A stretch of 64,000 nucleotides of DNA from G963665495 sp963667575 (GTDB taxonomy: Bacteria > Desulfobacterota > Desulfovibrionia > Desulfovibrionales > Desulfovibrionaceae), in NCBI GenBank assembly GCA_963667575.2, contig CAXXHY010000018.1, positions 1-64,000 of the forward strand, read 5' to 3'. Both the position numbers and the translations under genes were made by a program. This document shows, one piece after another, positions 37,308 through 45,785 of this stretch. Every line of letters starts with the position of its first letter. Positions within the stretch are counted from its first letter, which is position 1. Below the pieces are notes generated by a model. That model ran no database searches. It was not told the DNA's origin and saw only the letters and a program-made list of their open reading frames with translations.

Positions 37308-37793
37308 GTGGCAGACGAGGAAAAACCAAAAAAATCACCGTTGAAATGGATCCTGTTGCTCGTGATTCTGCTGCTGCTTGGTGGCGGAGGCTATTTCGCC
37401 TACCTCAAGTTCTTTTCCGGGTCCGATCAGAAACCCGCCGAACAGCAGACAGAGGGACAGGCCGCCGAACAGGCCGCGCCCGAACAGGGGGAACACCAAG
37501 TGGTGACCCTGCCGACGTTTCTGGTCAACCTTGCGGACCCGCTCGGGCGGCGTTATCTTAAAATGACCATTGATGTGGAAGTGGTCGGCCCGGAAGCGGC
37601 CGACGACCTCAACAAGAATATGCCCAAGGTCAGGGACGCCATTATTCTGTTGCTTTCCAGCAAAACATACGCAGATCTGGCCACCCTGGAGAACAAGACT
37701 TTGCTGAAGATGGAAATCGTGAAGAAGCTCAATCTGGTGCTTGGCAAACCGGATGTTTCCCAGGTCTATTTTACGGAAATGGTCATCCAGTAG
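37308..37793 (+). CDS. fliL: Flagellar basal body protein FliL
   Basis: 161 residues from GTG: short charged N-terminus, a membrane helix (WILLLVILLLLGGGGYFAYL), a Gln/Glu/Ala-rich linker, then the FliL domain (TLPTFLVNLADPLGRRYLKMTIDVEV) that rings the stator. GGAG precedes the start. fliM, which usually comes next, is missing; fliN starts 110 bases on. Confidence 0.9.
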   Translation: MADEEKPKKSPLKWILLLVILLLLGGGGYFAYLKFFSGSDQKPAEQQTEGQAAEQAAPEQGEHQVVTLPTFLVNLADPLGRRYLKMTIDVEVVGPEAADDLNKNMPKVRDAIILLLSSKTYADLATLENKTLLKMEIVKKLNLVLGKPDVSQVYFTEMVIQ

Positions 37794-37903
37794 AGTTTTC
37801 TGGGCTATTATGTTACTACTGTCGCATATTGCAGAAGTAGATTGTTTATGCAGCGCTTTTGCGTCGATTAAGATGCGACGGATTTTACCCGAAGGTGTCT
37901 TGT

Positions 37904-38449
37904 ATGGAAAAAGATATTGATCAGGATGATTTGGCAGAACAGTGGGCTGCCGCGCTAGCCGATCAGGAAGAAGAGGAAGATGCCGGTCTTGGCGGAGATG
38001 CAGGCGGCGGAGGTTCGGACCTCGGCGGCGATGACGCTCTTGCCGACGAATGGGCCCGGGCCCTGGCCGAAGATGAAGAAACCAGCATCAAGAAAGAAAA
38101 AGAAAATGATCTGCTTTCCAAATCAGCCCAGACCGCCACTTTCAAGGATTTGACAGAGGAGGCCAAATCGCCGCGCCCGGATCAGGGCAAAAGCGAGCTG
38201 GACTTCATTCTGGATATTCCTCTGGACGTGTCCGCCGAACTCGGCCGTACGCGCCTGCTCATCAACGAGCTGCTGCAGCTGGGTCAGGGGTCCGTCATCG
38301 AGCTGAACAAGCTTGCGGGCGAGCCTTTGGAAATCTTCGTCAACGGAAAGCTAGTGGCCCGTGGTGAAGCCGTCGTCATCAATGAAAAATTCGGCGTACG
38401 GCTGACTGATATCATCAGCCCCATCGAACGGGTGAAACAGCTTGGCTAA
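37904..38449 (+). CDS. fliN: Flagellar switch protein FliN
   Basis: 181 residues. The C-terminal ~85 form the switch (SpoA) domain: ILDIPLDVSAELGRTRLLINELLQLGQGS, PLEIFVNGKLVARGEAVVINEKFGVRLTDII. The acidic N-terminus holds two copies of a short FliN motif (LAEQWAAALADQEEEED at about 10-25 and LADEWARALAEDEET at 46-60), where single-copy FliN has one. ATG 37904 has AAGGTG upstream. Overlaps fliO by 8 bases. Confidence 0.92.
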   Translation: MEKDIDQDDLAEQWAAALADQEEEEDAGLGGDAGGGGSDLGGDDALADEWARALAEDEETSIKKEKENDLLSKSAQTATFKDLTEEAKSPRPDQGKSELDFILDIPLDVSAELGRTRLLINELLQLGQGSVIELNKLAGEPLEIFVNGKLVARGEAVVINEKFGVRLTDIISPIERVKQLG

Positions 38450-38945
38450 TTCACTTGCAGAAAGCATTGTGACCGATGCTGCCGGCACGCAAAGCAGCGT
38501 GGACGGCCAGGCCGTGCTGGATGCCCTGCTTGCCGGAAACGCCACGGCGCATGCCGACAGTGCTGGCCAGACGCAGGCTCTGACCAGCCAGCCGCTGGAC
38601 GCCAAGAGCCCGGAATTCGGCTGGGGAACCTATTTCCAGTCCGTGGGCGTCATCTTTTTTCTGCTGGCAGCCCTGGCCGTGGGATTTTACCTGCTCAAGC
38701 GCTTTGGCGCCAAGTCCGGACTGCCGGGATTCAAACGCGGCAACATGAAAATTGAATCGCAACTGTCCCTTGGTCCCAAAAAAAGTGTGGTCGTGGTCCG
38801 CTTCTTGAATAAGAGTCTGGTGTTAGGAGTTACCGACACTAACATCAATCTCCTTACAGAGGTGGAAGCTGACCATGAACCGACTGAAAACACTGATTTT
38901 TCTCAAACCCTCGAGCAGGAGCGTTCGCGCAGCGACGCTTCTTAG
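38442..38945 (+). CDS. fliO: Flagellar export protein FliO
   Basis: 167 residues from TTG; one membrane helix (VIFFLLAALAVGFYLLKRFG) with a periplasmic N-terminus, then the cytoplasmic IESQLSLGPKKSVVVVRFLNKSLVLGVT that defines the family. FliO guides assembly of the FliP ring. Overlaps fliN by 8 bases and fliP by 71, so translation of fliNOP is tightly coupled. Confidence 0.88.
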   Translation: MANSLAESIVTDAAGTQSSVDGQAVLDALLAGNATAHADSAGQTQALTSQPLDAKSPEFGWGTYFQSVGVIFFLLAALAVGFYLLKRFGAKSGLPGFKRGNMKIESQLSLGPKKSVVVVRFLNKSLVLGVTDTNINLLTEVEADHEPTENTDFSQTLEQERSRSDAS

Positions 38946-39678
38946 CCTCGCCATTCTCTTGACGCCCGCCCTGGCATACGCGGCCGGCGCCACCTCCATA
39001 TTTCCCGACCTGCAGATGAGCCTTTCCGGCGGCAATACCGAGCCGGAAAAGGTTTCGGTTCTGCTGGAAATCCTGTTCATGCTCACGGTGCTTTCCATGG
39101 CGCCGGCGATTATCCTGACCGTCACGTCCTTTACGCGGATCATCATTGTCTTCCACTTTCTGCGCCAGGCCCTGGGCACGCAGCAGCTGCCTCCCAACCA
39201 GATCCTCGCCAGCCTCGCCATTTTTATGACAGCCGTAATCATGTTTCCGGTGGGCAAACAGATCAATGAAGAAGCCCTGCAACCCTACCTCAACGAGGAA
39301 ATCGGTTTCAACGAAGCCCTGAAAAAGGCCGAAACCCCTATGCGGACATTTTTGTTCAAACATACCAGGGAAAAGGACCTTTCCATCTTTTACTCCATCA
39401 CCAAGATGGAACGCCCCGGCAACAAGACCGAAGTGCCAACCATAATGCTCGTTGCCGCCTATGTCATCAGCGAGCTCAAAACAGGCTTTACCATCGGGTT
39501 CCTGATCTACATCCCGTTTCTGATTCTCGACATGGTGGTCGCCAGCATCCTGCTCGCCATGGGCATGATGATGCTGCCGCCGGTAATGGTCTCCATGCCC
39601 TTCAAAATCCTGTTGTTCGTCATGGTGGATGGCTGGACCCTGCTGACCGGCTCCCTGGTCAACAGCTTTTTGGCTTGA
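38875..39678 (+). CDS. fliP: Flagellar export gate protein FliP
   Basis: 267 residues with a cleavable signal (about LAILLTPALAYA), then a core of four helices: VLLEILFMLTVLSMAPAIIL, FTRIIIVFHFLRQALGTQQL, PTIMLVAAYVISELKTGFTI and MGMMMLPPVMVSMPFKILLF. FliP pentamers form the export pore with FliQ and FliR. The 71-base overlap with fliO is unusually long. Confidence 0.93.
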   Translation: MNRLKTLIFLKPSSRSVRAATLLSLAILLTPALAYAAGATSIFPDLQMSLSGGNTEPEKVSVLLEILFMLTVLSMAPAIILTVTSFTRIIIVFHFLRQALGTQQLPPNQILASLAIFMTAVIMFPVGKQINEEALQPYLNEEIGFNEALKKAETPMRTFLFKHTREKDLSIFYSITKMERPGNKTEVPTIMLVAAYVISELKTGFTIGFLIYIPFLILDMVVASILLAMGMMMLPPVMVSMPFKILLFVMVDGWTLLTGSLVNSFLA

Positions 39679-39704
39679 ACTGAAATTTTTCGGAGGAAAT
39701 ATAC

Positions 39705-39974
39705 AAGACACCTGAATTCGTTATCGGCTTTGCACGGCAATCCATTGAGCTCGCGTTGTCCATTTCTTTGCCCATGCTCGGCATCGGCCTGACCGTGGGC
39801 GTGGTGGTCAGCATTCTGCAGGCAGCCACCCAGATCCAGGAAATGACCCTGACTTTCATTCCGAAGATCGTCTCCATTTTTCTGGCCCTGCTGATATCTT
39901 TTCCCTGGATACTGGACAAGATGACCACGTTTACGGAAAATCTGTTTCTGAATCTTCCCAATTATATACGATGA
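39705..39974 (+). CDS. fliQ: Flagellar export protein FliQ, non-canonical start
   Basis: About 89 residues with two helices. The N-terminus conserved in FliQ, TPEFVIGFARQSIELALS, is encoded upstream of the first ATG (39756) and is preceded by codon AAG at 39705, exactly where a start is expected: GGAGG lies 9 bases before it. No ATG, GTG or TTG is in place, so either AAG is an error for ATG or the start is ATA 39699 (poor spacing). fliR does not follow; a weak terminator does. Confidence 0.8.
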   Translation, partial: KTPEFVIGFARQSIELALSISLPMLGIGLTVGVVVSILQAATQIQEMTLTFIPKIVSIFLALLISFPWILDKMTTFTENLFLNLPNYIR

Positions 39975-39981
39975 CGCAAAA

Positions 39982-40012
39982 CGGGCGGAGGAATCCGGAT
40001 GTCCGCCGCCCG
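39982..40012 (+). terminator. Possible terminator after fliQ
   Basis: CGGGCGG and CCGCCCG can pair across a 17-base loop that holds a further short stem; T-poor tail (TCCTTTTG). Ends the flagellar operon. Confidence 0.55.
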
Positions 40013-40216
40013 TCCTTTTGACACCACCGCAGAGCATTCATTTTTCAGCTCCCCCACTCCTGGTTTACCTGTGTAACACCCCGTGTTTATTCAACCATAT
40101 CAGCATGTTTACAACTATACAGAGAAAACGCGTCAGATTCTCCACGCTGCTTGTTTTTTTTCGTTTCCCCCCATATACTTATACAAATTTATAACAGACA
40201 GATACGATACATCTTC

Positions 40217-41374
40217 ATGGCCAACAGCTCGCATTACGAAGTTACTCTGCTCAAGGCGCATTTCGACGTCATTCCTTTTGATATCTACGTTGTGGATGTC
40301 GTAAATTATGAAATCATCTTCACCAACCGGGCCATCACCAGCCGTCTCGGCGATATTGTAGGCAAGACCTGCTATGAAACCCTGTATCAGCGCGAAAGCC
40401 CCTGCCTGTTCTGCAAAATCCCCCAGCTCATAGACAAACACAACAAACCCAACGGCTCCACCGTCATATTCGAAAATTTCTACGATCTCGAGGACCGCTG
40501 GTTTCAGTACCAGGAAAAGGCCATAGGCTGGCCCGACGGCCGTGTGGTGAAGTATTCCATCGCCGTTGATATTTCAGAGCTGAAACTGGCCCAGAACAAA
40601 CTGGCCGAAGCGCATGCCGAACTTGCGCTCAAGAACAGGGAACTGGTCAACCAGAACTCCCTGCTTTCGGAAAACATCAAACTCCGCGAGGAAGTGGACC
40701 GGATTACCCGCCATGACCTCAAATCCCCGCTGACGGCTGTCATCAGCCTTTCGGAACTGCTGGTCTGTGATTATCAGCTTTCCGACGAGCTGAAGGATAT
40801 CATTGCCAAGATTTCCGAATCCGGTCTGACCATGCTGAAGATGATCAACCAGTCCCTGGACCTGTACAAGCTCGAACGCGGCAGCTACGAGCTTGTTCCC
40901 GTTCCCCTGGACATCTTCATGCTCATTCGCAAGGCCGTTTTCGACCAGGGGCGGCATATTGCCTCAAAATCCCTGAAAGTCACATACAAGGTCAACGGAC
41001 AGGACCTTCCCGATTCATTCGAGGCCCTGGTCCTTGGCGAAGAACTGCTGTGCTACTCCCTGTTCGCCAACCTCATCGCCAACGCCATGGAGGCGGCCCC
41101 CACCAACACCGAACTGCTGGTGTCCTTTGAGACCGATCTTCCGGACAAGCCCGGACTGATCCGCATTTCCATCTCCAACCAGGGCGAAGTTCCGGTGGCC
41201 ATTCGCCGGAATTTTTTCGACAAGTACATCACGTCCGGTAAAATCGGCGGTACCGGACTTGGGACCTACTCTGCCATGCTTATCGCCAAAGCCCACGGCG
41301 GCATGATCTCTCTGGACAGCTCCTCTCCCGGTCAGACCACCTTGCGTGTTGAATTGCCCGAATCAGTTTCCTGA
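40217..41374 (+). CDS. PAS sensor histidine kinase, soluble
   Basis: 385 residues without a membrane helix. A PAS-like sensor at about 1-125 with the cysteine motif CYETLYQRESPCLFC, a coiled region (ELKLAQNKLAEAHAELALKNREL), HisKA with acceptor His in ITRHDLKSPLTAVISLSELL, and an ATPase domain with ANLIANAMEAA and GTGLGTYSAML. The next gene has almost the same sensor but a GGDEF output. The start is ATG 40217 rather than the in-frame upstream one. Confidence 0.88.
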   Translation: MANSSHYEVTLLKAHFDVIPFDIYVVDVVNYEIIFTNRAITSRLGDIVGKTCYETLYQRESPCLFCKIPQLIDKHNKPNGSTVIFENFYDLEDRWFQYQEKAIGWPDGRVVKYSIAVDISELKLAQNKLAEAHAELALKNRELVNQNSLLSENIKLREEVDRITRHDLKSPLTAVISLSELLVCDYQLSDELKDIIAKISESGLTMLKMINQSLDLYKLERGSYELVPVPLDIFMLIRKAVFDQGRHIASKSLKVTYKVNGQDLPDSFEALVLGEELLCYSLFANLIANAMEAAPTNTELLVSFETDLPDKPGLIRISISNQGEVPVAIRRNFFDKYITSGKIGGTGLGTYSAMLIAKAHGGMISLDSSSPGQTTLRVELPESVS

Positions 41375-41439
41375 TCACGGGCAGCAGCAAATTTTCAAGA
41401 ACCGCTTTACCTTCTAGCCTATGGACGGTACATTCTGTC

Positions 41440-42354
41440 ATGGACCTTTTAATGATTGAAAATACCCTGTTCGAAAGTCATTTCGATATGATTCCCTTTG
41501 GAATCTACGTCGTCGACGTGACCAACTACGAGATCATCTTCATCAACCGATATTTCAAGGAACATTTTGGCGAACCCACGGAAACATGCTGCTACAAAGC
41601 CATTTACAAGCTGCAGCAGCCCTGCCCGCTTTGCAAGATGCATGATCTGATCGACGCGAACAAATTGCCCAACGACAAGACCTTCAGCTACGAACAGTTC
41701 AATGAAATCGACGACCAGTGGTACCAGATCAACGAACGAGCCATGACCTGGCCGGACGGCAGAATCGTCAAATACTCGATCTTCGTTAATATCTCGGAGC
41801 TCAAGGAGACCCAGAACCAGCTGGCAGAGGCCCACGCGCAGCTGGCACTGAAAAACAAGGAACTGGGGCGTCTTTCCACCACGGATACCTTGACCAACAT
41901 CGCCAATCGGCTCCAGCTCGACAGACTCTTCAAAAAAGAAGTGGAACGCTCCATCCGCAGCGGCCGATCCTTTTCCATCATCCTGCTGGATCTGGACAAA
42001 TTCAAGTCCATCAATGATCAGTTCGGCCACAACGTGGGCGATGCCACGTTGGTTTCCATAGCCAAACTCATGGGCGAAACCATCCGCAAGACCGACGCTC
42101 TCGGGCGCTGGGGCGGTGAGGAATTTCTGATCATCTGTCCGGAGACTGAAGAGGACGGAGCGCGTACGCTGGCCGAGAATCTGCGGCGGCAGGTACAAAG
42201 CTTTCATTTTCCCTTCAAGAAAACCCTTACCGCCAGCTTCGGCATCAGCACCTACAAGCCCGGAGACAGCCCGGAATCCATGACCAAACGCGCCGACACC
42301 GCCCTTTACAAGGCCAAAAGTCAGGGGCGCAACCGCGTGGAAATCCCTGACTGA
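41440..42354 (+). CDS. PAS-GGDEF diguanylate cyclase
   Basis: 304 residues. N-terminal PAS-like sensor very similar to that of the kinase just upstream (IPFGIYVVDVTNYEIIFINR; CYKAIYKLQQPCPLC), the same coiled linker (QLAEAHAQLALKNKEL), then a GGDEF domain with active motif GRWGGEEFLI. Should make cyclic di-GMP. The cysteine pattern of the sensor suggests a metal, haem or redox cue, but that is inference. Confidence 0.9.
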   Translation: MDLLMIENTLFESHFDMIPFGIYVVDVTNYEIIFINRYFKEHFGEPTETCCYKAIYKLQQPCPLCKMHDLIDANKLPNDKTFSYEQFNEIDDQWYQINERAMTWPDGRIVKYSIFVNISELKETQNQLAEAHAQLALKNKELGRLSTTDTLTNIANRLQLDRLFKKEVERSIRSGRSFSIILLDLDKFKSINDQFGHNVGDATLVSIAKLMGETIRKTDALGRWGGEEFLIICPETEEDGARTLAENLRRQVQSFHFPFKKTLTASFGISTYKPGDSPESMTKRADTALYKAKSQGRNRVEIPD

Positions 42355-42358
42355 AGCC

Positions 42359-43102
42359 CTAACCCGCCTGAACGCCTCCGTAAAACAAACCGAGAATGAC
42401 GGCGCCGGCCTGGGCCACATTCATGGAATCCACCGCCCCGGCCATGGGGATGCGTACCTGGTGGTCGCAATGATTCAGAACACCCGGACGTACGCCCTTG
42501 TCTTCATTGCCCAGCACCAGAATCACAGGAAATTCCGGACGCAGGGAATAGATGGATTCCGCGTCGTCACCCTGCCGTGTACCGTAAACGGTAAAGCCCG
42601 CCTCCCTGGCCTGTTCCAGAGCCTGCCCCAGATTGGCCACCTTGGACACCGGCAAAAAGGACAAAGCTCCCGCAGATGCCTTCATGGCACCGGGTCCGAG
42701 CTGCGCGCTGTTGTGCTTGGGCAGCAGAATGCCGGCTCCGCCCATGGCGTACAGCGTACGGGCCAGCGTGCCCAGATTGCCCTGATCCTGCACCTGGTCC
42801 AGAGCCAGAAGCAGGGGAAAACTGGACTGCCTGGCAAGTTCGAGCAATGATTCCAGAGGCGCGAATCCCGGGCTGAACAGCTTGGCCACGCAGCCCTGAT
42901 GATTGCCTTCCACCATCTGATCCAGGCGCTGGTGCGGAGCCAGCGAATAGCGTACGCCGGCTTTTTTGCACGCATCCAGTACGCGCTGCAGCCCGCCATG
43001 AGCCAGATCTTTCTGCACATAGACCTGATCCACCAGGTCCGCCGAGGTCCGTAAATAATCCAGGACCGCCTTTCTACCGTGTATCCATTCCATCTCGTCC
43101 AT
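42359..43102 (-). CDS. rlmB: TrmH/SpoU-family RNA 2'-O-methyltransferase, RlmB-like
   Basis: 247 residues: N-terminal substrate-binding part starting EWIHGRKAVLDYLR and a C-terminal SPOUT knot with ALDQVQDQGNLGTLARTLYAMG, VLGNEDKGVRPGVLNHCDHQVRIPM and SMNVAQAGAVILG. RlmB methylates G2251 of 23S rRNA; TrmH-type tRNA methylation is the alternative. Its stop is 5 bases from the convergent cyclase stop. Confidence 0.85.
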   Translation of the reverse strand: MDEMEWIHGRKAVLDYLRTSADLVDQVYVQKDLAHGGLQRVLDACKKAGVRYSLAPHQRLDQMVEGNHQGCVAKLFSPGFAPLESLLELARQSSFPLLLALDQVQDQGNLGTLARTLYAMGGAGILLPKHNSAQLGPGAMKASAGALSFLPVSKVANLGQALEQAREAGFTVYGTRQGDDAESIYSLRPEFPVILVLGNEDKGVRPGVLNHCDHQVRIPMAGAVDSMNVAQAGAVILGLFYGGVQAG

Positions 43103-43412
43103 CAGCCTACCCCGAAACGCTTTTTCGCCTATTGAAGGTTGTCATCTGTAGTTATTCTACCAAAAATCTAATAATTTTCAATTAATTGCGTCAAAATCTT
43201 GCTAATCCCTTTTCTTTCTCCGTCAAAATTACATTTTTTTCATGTTTTGGTAACCTTCACCATTATTAAGGCTTCTCTTGTTTTCATTTTTTTCACAACA
43301 GGATTGCTTGGTTAAAAAAAGTCTAGAATTTTAAACAGATAGTTGGCACTTTATTTGAAAAAGGAGCATAACATCTTGCGATATAACCTATTAAAACAAC
43401 AGGGAGGAAATA
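43103..43412. other. AT-rich intergenic region before mltD
   Basis: 310 bases without an ORF, divergent from rlmB. It contains a sigma-54-like promoter close to mltD and is otherwise T-rich. Confidence 0.6.
43343..43358 (+). promoter_or_regulatory. Sigma-54-like promoter for mltD
   Basis: TTGGCAC is a perfect -24 element; TTGAA lies at the -12 position with the correct GG-N10-G spacing (the consensus there is TTGC). The ATG of mltD is about 55 bases downstream. One mismatch at the key C lowers confidence. Confidence 0.5.
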
Positions 43413-45083
43413 ATGCGCAAGTTAATGTTCCTGTTCCTTTTCATATTGATAACCCTTTCCGCATCCTGCGCCCGTAAAGCCCCTATCACGTCCATGGACA
43501 TTGAAATGGGCAGCAATTACGCGACACTCGACCCCGAAATCACCGATCCCGGAAAAGTCACCCCCCTCAACGACGACCTGCTTTCTCCACAGGAGATGCG
43601 GGCCCTGAAATCCGAATATGCCATCCGCTTTCCCAAGGACGCCTATTCGCAGGAATTGATCCGCGATCAATTCATTTTTCTGAACCGCGACGTCAATGCC
43701 AAACTCAAGGTCTGGATGCGTCGGGCCGAACTGTACCTGCCCCAGGCCAAACAGGTATTCAAGGAACGCGGATTGCCCGAGGATCTCGCCTACCTGGCCT
43801 TTATCGAAAGCGGGTACAATCCGCAGGCTGTTTCCCGCTCGGGAGCCGCAGGCTGCTGGCAGTTCATGCCCTTTACGGGGCGTCGTTTCGGCCTGCACTG
43901 CGACTGGTGGGTGGATGAACGCCGCGATCCCTATGCTTCCAGCATGGCCGCCGCCAGCTATCTTTCCAAACTCCACGACATGTTCGGGGACTGGTCCCTG
44001 GCCATCGCCGCCTACAACGCGGGCGAAGGCAAAATCGGCCGCGCTATCGCCGGATGCGGCGCGCACAATTTTTTCGAACTGCATAAACGCAACAGTTCGC
44101 TCCCCGACGATCTGCGCCTGAAGGAGGAAACCCTCTACTACGTGCCGCGTTTTGCCGCCATGGTTAAAATCGCCAACAATTTCGAGCTGCTCGGGTACGG
44201 CCCCATGCGTTTCGACCAGACTCCAACTCTGACGCAGGTTGACGTCAAAGGCGGAACCGACCTGACCAGACTGGCGCAAACCTCGGGCATGTCCTGGGAA
44301 GACTTCTCCGCACACAATCCTGCGTTCCGGCGCCAGGGAACGCCTCCGGACCGCACCTGCCCGGTCTATGTCCCGGTGAACTCGGTGGCGGCCGTCAGAT
44401 CATTTTTGTCCAGCTCCCGCTCGACCCTGGCCGTTTATCAGCCTTATACGGTGGTACGCGGCGACAGCTGGAACCGCATTGCGAATCGCTTTAACACCAC
44501 GGTCACAATCTTGAAACAGGCCAACAACTACCACTCCAACACCCTGCACCCTGGCCAGCATATCGTGGTACCCAACAGCGCTCCGCAGGAGATCAGACTC
44601 GCCAGCGCAGCTCCTGCGCCACGCCCTGTGGAGACTCCGCAAAAACGCAATTATAGTTCCGCTTATTCGCAATCTAATTATAGCCAGGTCAGCGTGTCCG
44701 CATCCGCGTCAGGTCCTTACCGCGTACGCCAGGGCGACACCCTGTACTCTTTGGCCAAGCGTTTCGGCTGCAGTGTGAATTCCCTGATGCGGGCCAACAA
44801 TTTCGCCACACCAAGCGAACTTATGGCCGGCAAGGAAATTCGTGTCCCAGGACAGAGCAACGGACCGTCCACCTATGCCCTGCTGCCCCCGAAACAAACG
44901 GCATCTCGTACGCCGCGCAAACTCCAGACGCATAGCGCCAAATATCTCGTGCAAAACGGCGACACACTCTGGAGCATTGCCAGAAAATTCAGCGTATCAC
45001 CTTTCAACCTGCTGGAATGGAACGACATGAACCGTCACAGCGTCATCCAGCCCGGAGACAAGGTGGTCGTTTACCTGGATTAA
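43413..45083 (+). CDS. mltD: Membrane-bound lytic transglycosylase MltD with LysM repeats
   Basis: 556 residues. Lipoprotein signal with lipobox LSASC near residue 19. The SLT domain (about 115-250) has catalytic Glu in AYLAFIESGYNPQAVSRSGA and the family phrase GCWQFMPFTGRRFG, then YNAGEGKIGRA. Three LysM modules follow (YTVVRGDSWNRIANRFNT, YRVRQGDTLYSLAKRFG, YLVQNGDTLWSIARKFS). Cleaves peptidoglycan with formation of 1,6-anhydro ends. GGGAGGA precedes ATG. Confidence 0.93.
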   Translation: MRKLMFLFLFILITLSASCARKAPITSMDIEMGSNYATLDPEITDPGKVTPLNDDLLSPQEMRALKSEYAIRFPKDAYSQELIRDQFIFLNRDVNAKLKVWMRRAELYLPQAKQVFKERGLPEDLAYLAFIESGYNPQAVSRSGAAGCWQFMPFTGRRFGLHCDWWVDERRDPYASSMAAASYLSKLHDMFGDWSLAIAAYNAGEGKIGRAIAGCGAHNFFELHKRNSSLPDDLRLKEETLYYVPRFAAMVKIANNFELLGYGPMRFDQTPTLTQVDVKGGTDLTRLAQTSGMSWEDFSAHNPAFRRQGTPPDRTCPVYVPVNSVAAVRSFLSSSRSTLAVYQPYTVVRGDSWNRIANRFNTTVTILKQANNYHSNTLHPGQHIVVPNSAPQEIRLASAAPAPRPVETPQKRNYSSAYSQSNYSQVSVSASASGPYRVRQGDTLYSLAKRFGCSVNSLMRANNFATPSELMAGKEIRVPGQSNGPSTYALLPPKQTASRTPRKLQTHSAKYLVQNGDTLWSIARKFSVSPFNLLEWNDMNRHSVIQPGDKVVVYLD

Positions 45084-45103
45084 TCCCGTCTACACTGTTA
45101 GGC

Positions 45104-45193
45104 AAAGGGTTCGCCGCTTCTCCCTGCAGGAAACGAACGGTTCGTTTCCATATCGCAAGATGTCACGAGAGCAAGGCGAACCCTTTCCTTTTT
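45104..45193 (+). terminator. Long nested inverted repeat after mltD
   Basis: AAAGGGTTCGCC pairs with GGCGAACCCTTT about 60 bases later and the latter is followed by CCTTTTT; inside, GGAAACGAAC and GTTCGTTTCC make a second hairpin. Could be a composite terminator or a small structured RNA. Confidence 0.6.
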
Positions 45194-45291
45194 CAAGCCG
45201 CATGCCTTTGCCCTTGCTCCCCATTTCGCTTTGTGCCAATACCCTCTGCTGAATTCATCTTTTTTAGAATCTATTCCTACAGGAGATTCAC

Positions 45292-45705
45292 ATGGCTAAC
45301 GATGCATTGCACGAGCATTTCATGAAACACGGCGTATTTTCCTGGAACGAACTGATGACTCCGGACCTGGAAAAGGCCAAAAGCTTTTATCGGGAACTGT
45401 TCGGCTGGACATTCAAAGAAGAGACTATTGCCCAGGGCCCCATGGCCGGGCAGCCCTATGTTGTCGCATACGCGGGCGAAGCAATGGTCGCCGGCATGCT
45501 TCCTCTGTGCGCTCCGGAAGTTCCGCCCAACTGGGGCTCGTATGTCACCGTAGATAATCTCGACAACGCGCTGGTCAAGGTGGAGGAAATGGGCGGCAAG
45601 GTGCTCATTCCCGGTACGCCGGTCAAAGATGTGGGATCGTTTGCAGTTATTCAGGACAATACGGGCGCGTTTCTGATGCTCATGGAATATCCCGCAGCTG
45701 GTTAG
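45292..45705 (+). CDS. VOC-superfamily protein
   Basis: 137 residues in the glyoxalase/bleomycin-resistance fold: FSWNELMTPDLEKAKSFYRELFGWTF, then SYVTVDNLDNALVKVEEMGGKVLIPGT and FAVIQDNTGAFLMLME. This is the CFP-30-like subgroup of hydrolase or isomerase-like proteins of unknown substrate. AGGAG precedes ATG. Stands alone. Confidence 0.85.
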   Translation: MANDALHEHFMKHGVFSWNELMTPDLEKAKSFYRELFGWTFKEETIAQGPMAGQPYVVAYAGEAMVAGMLPLCAPEVPPNWGSYVTVDNLDNALVKVEEMGGKVLIPGTPVKDVGSFAVIQDNTGAFLMLMEYPAAG

Positions 45706-45785
45706 GCCATTGTTCCGCCAGAACAGCCGGCTGGAACAGGCCTCGAGCGAATGACTCCGGGCAACCCCGGGCAACTCCGGGCGGA

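Noticed and set aside
45305..45340. parS-like TTTCATGAAAC in the VOC gene
   Set aside because: The palindrome is two bases shorter than parS and lacks the CG/TG core; only chance resemblance.
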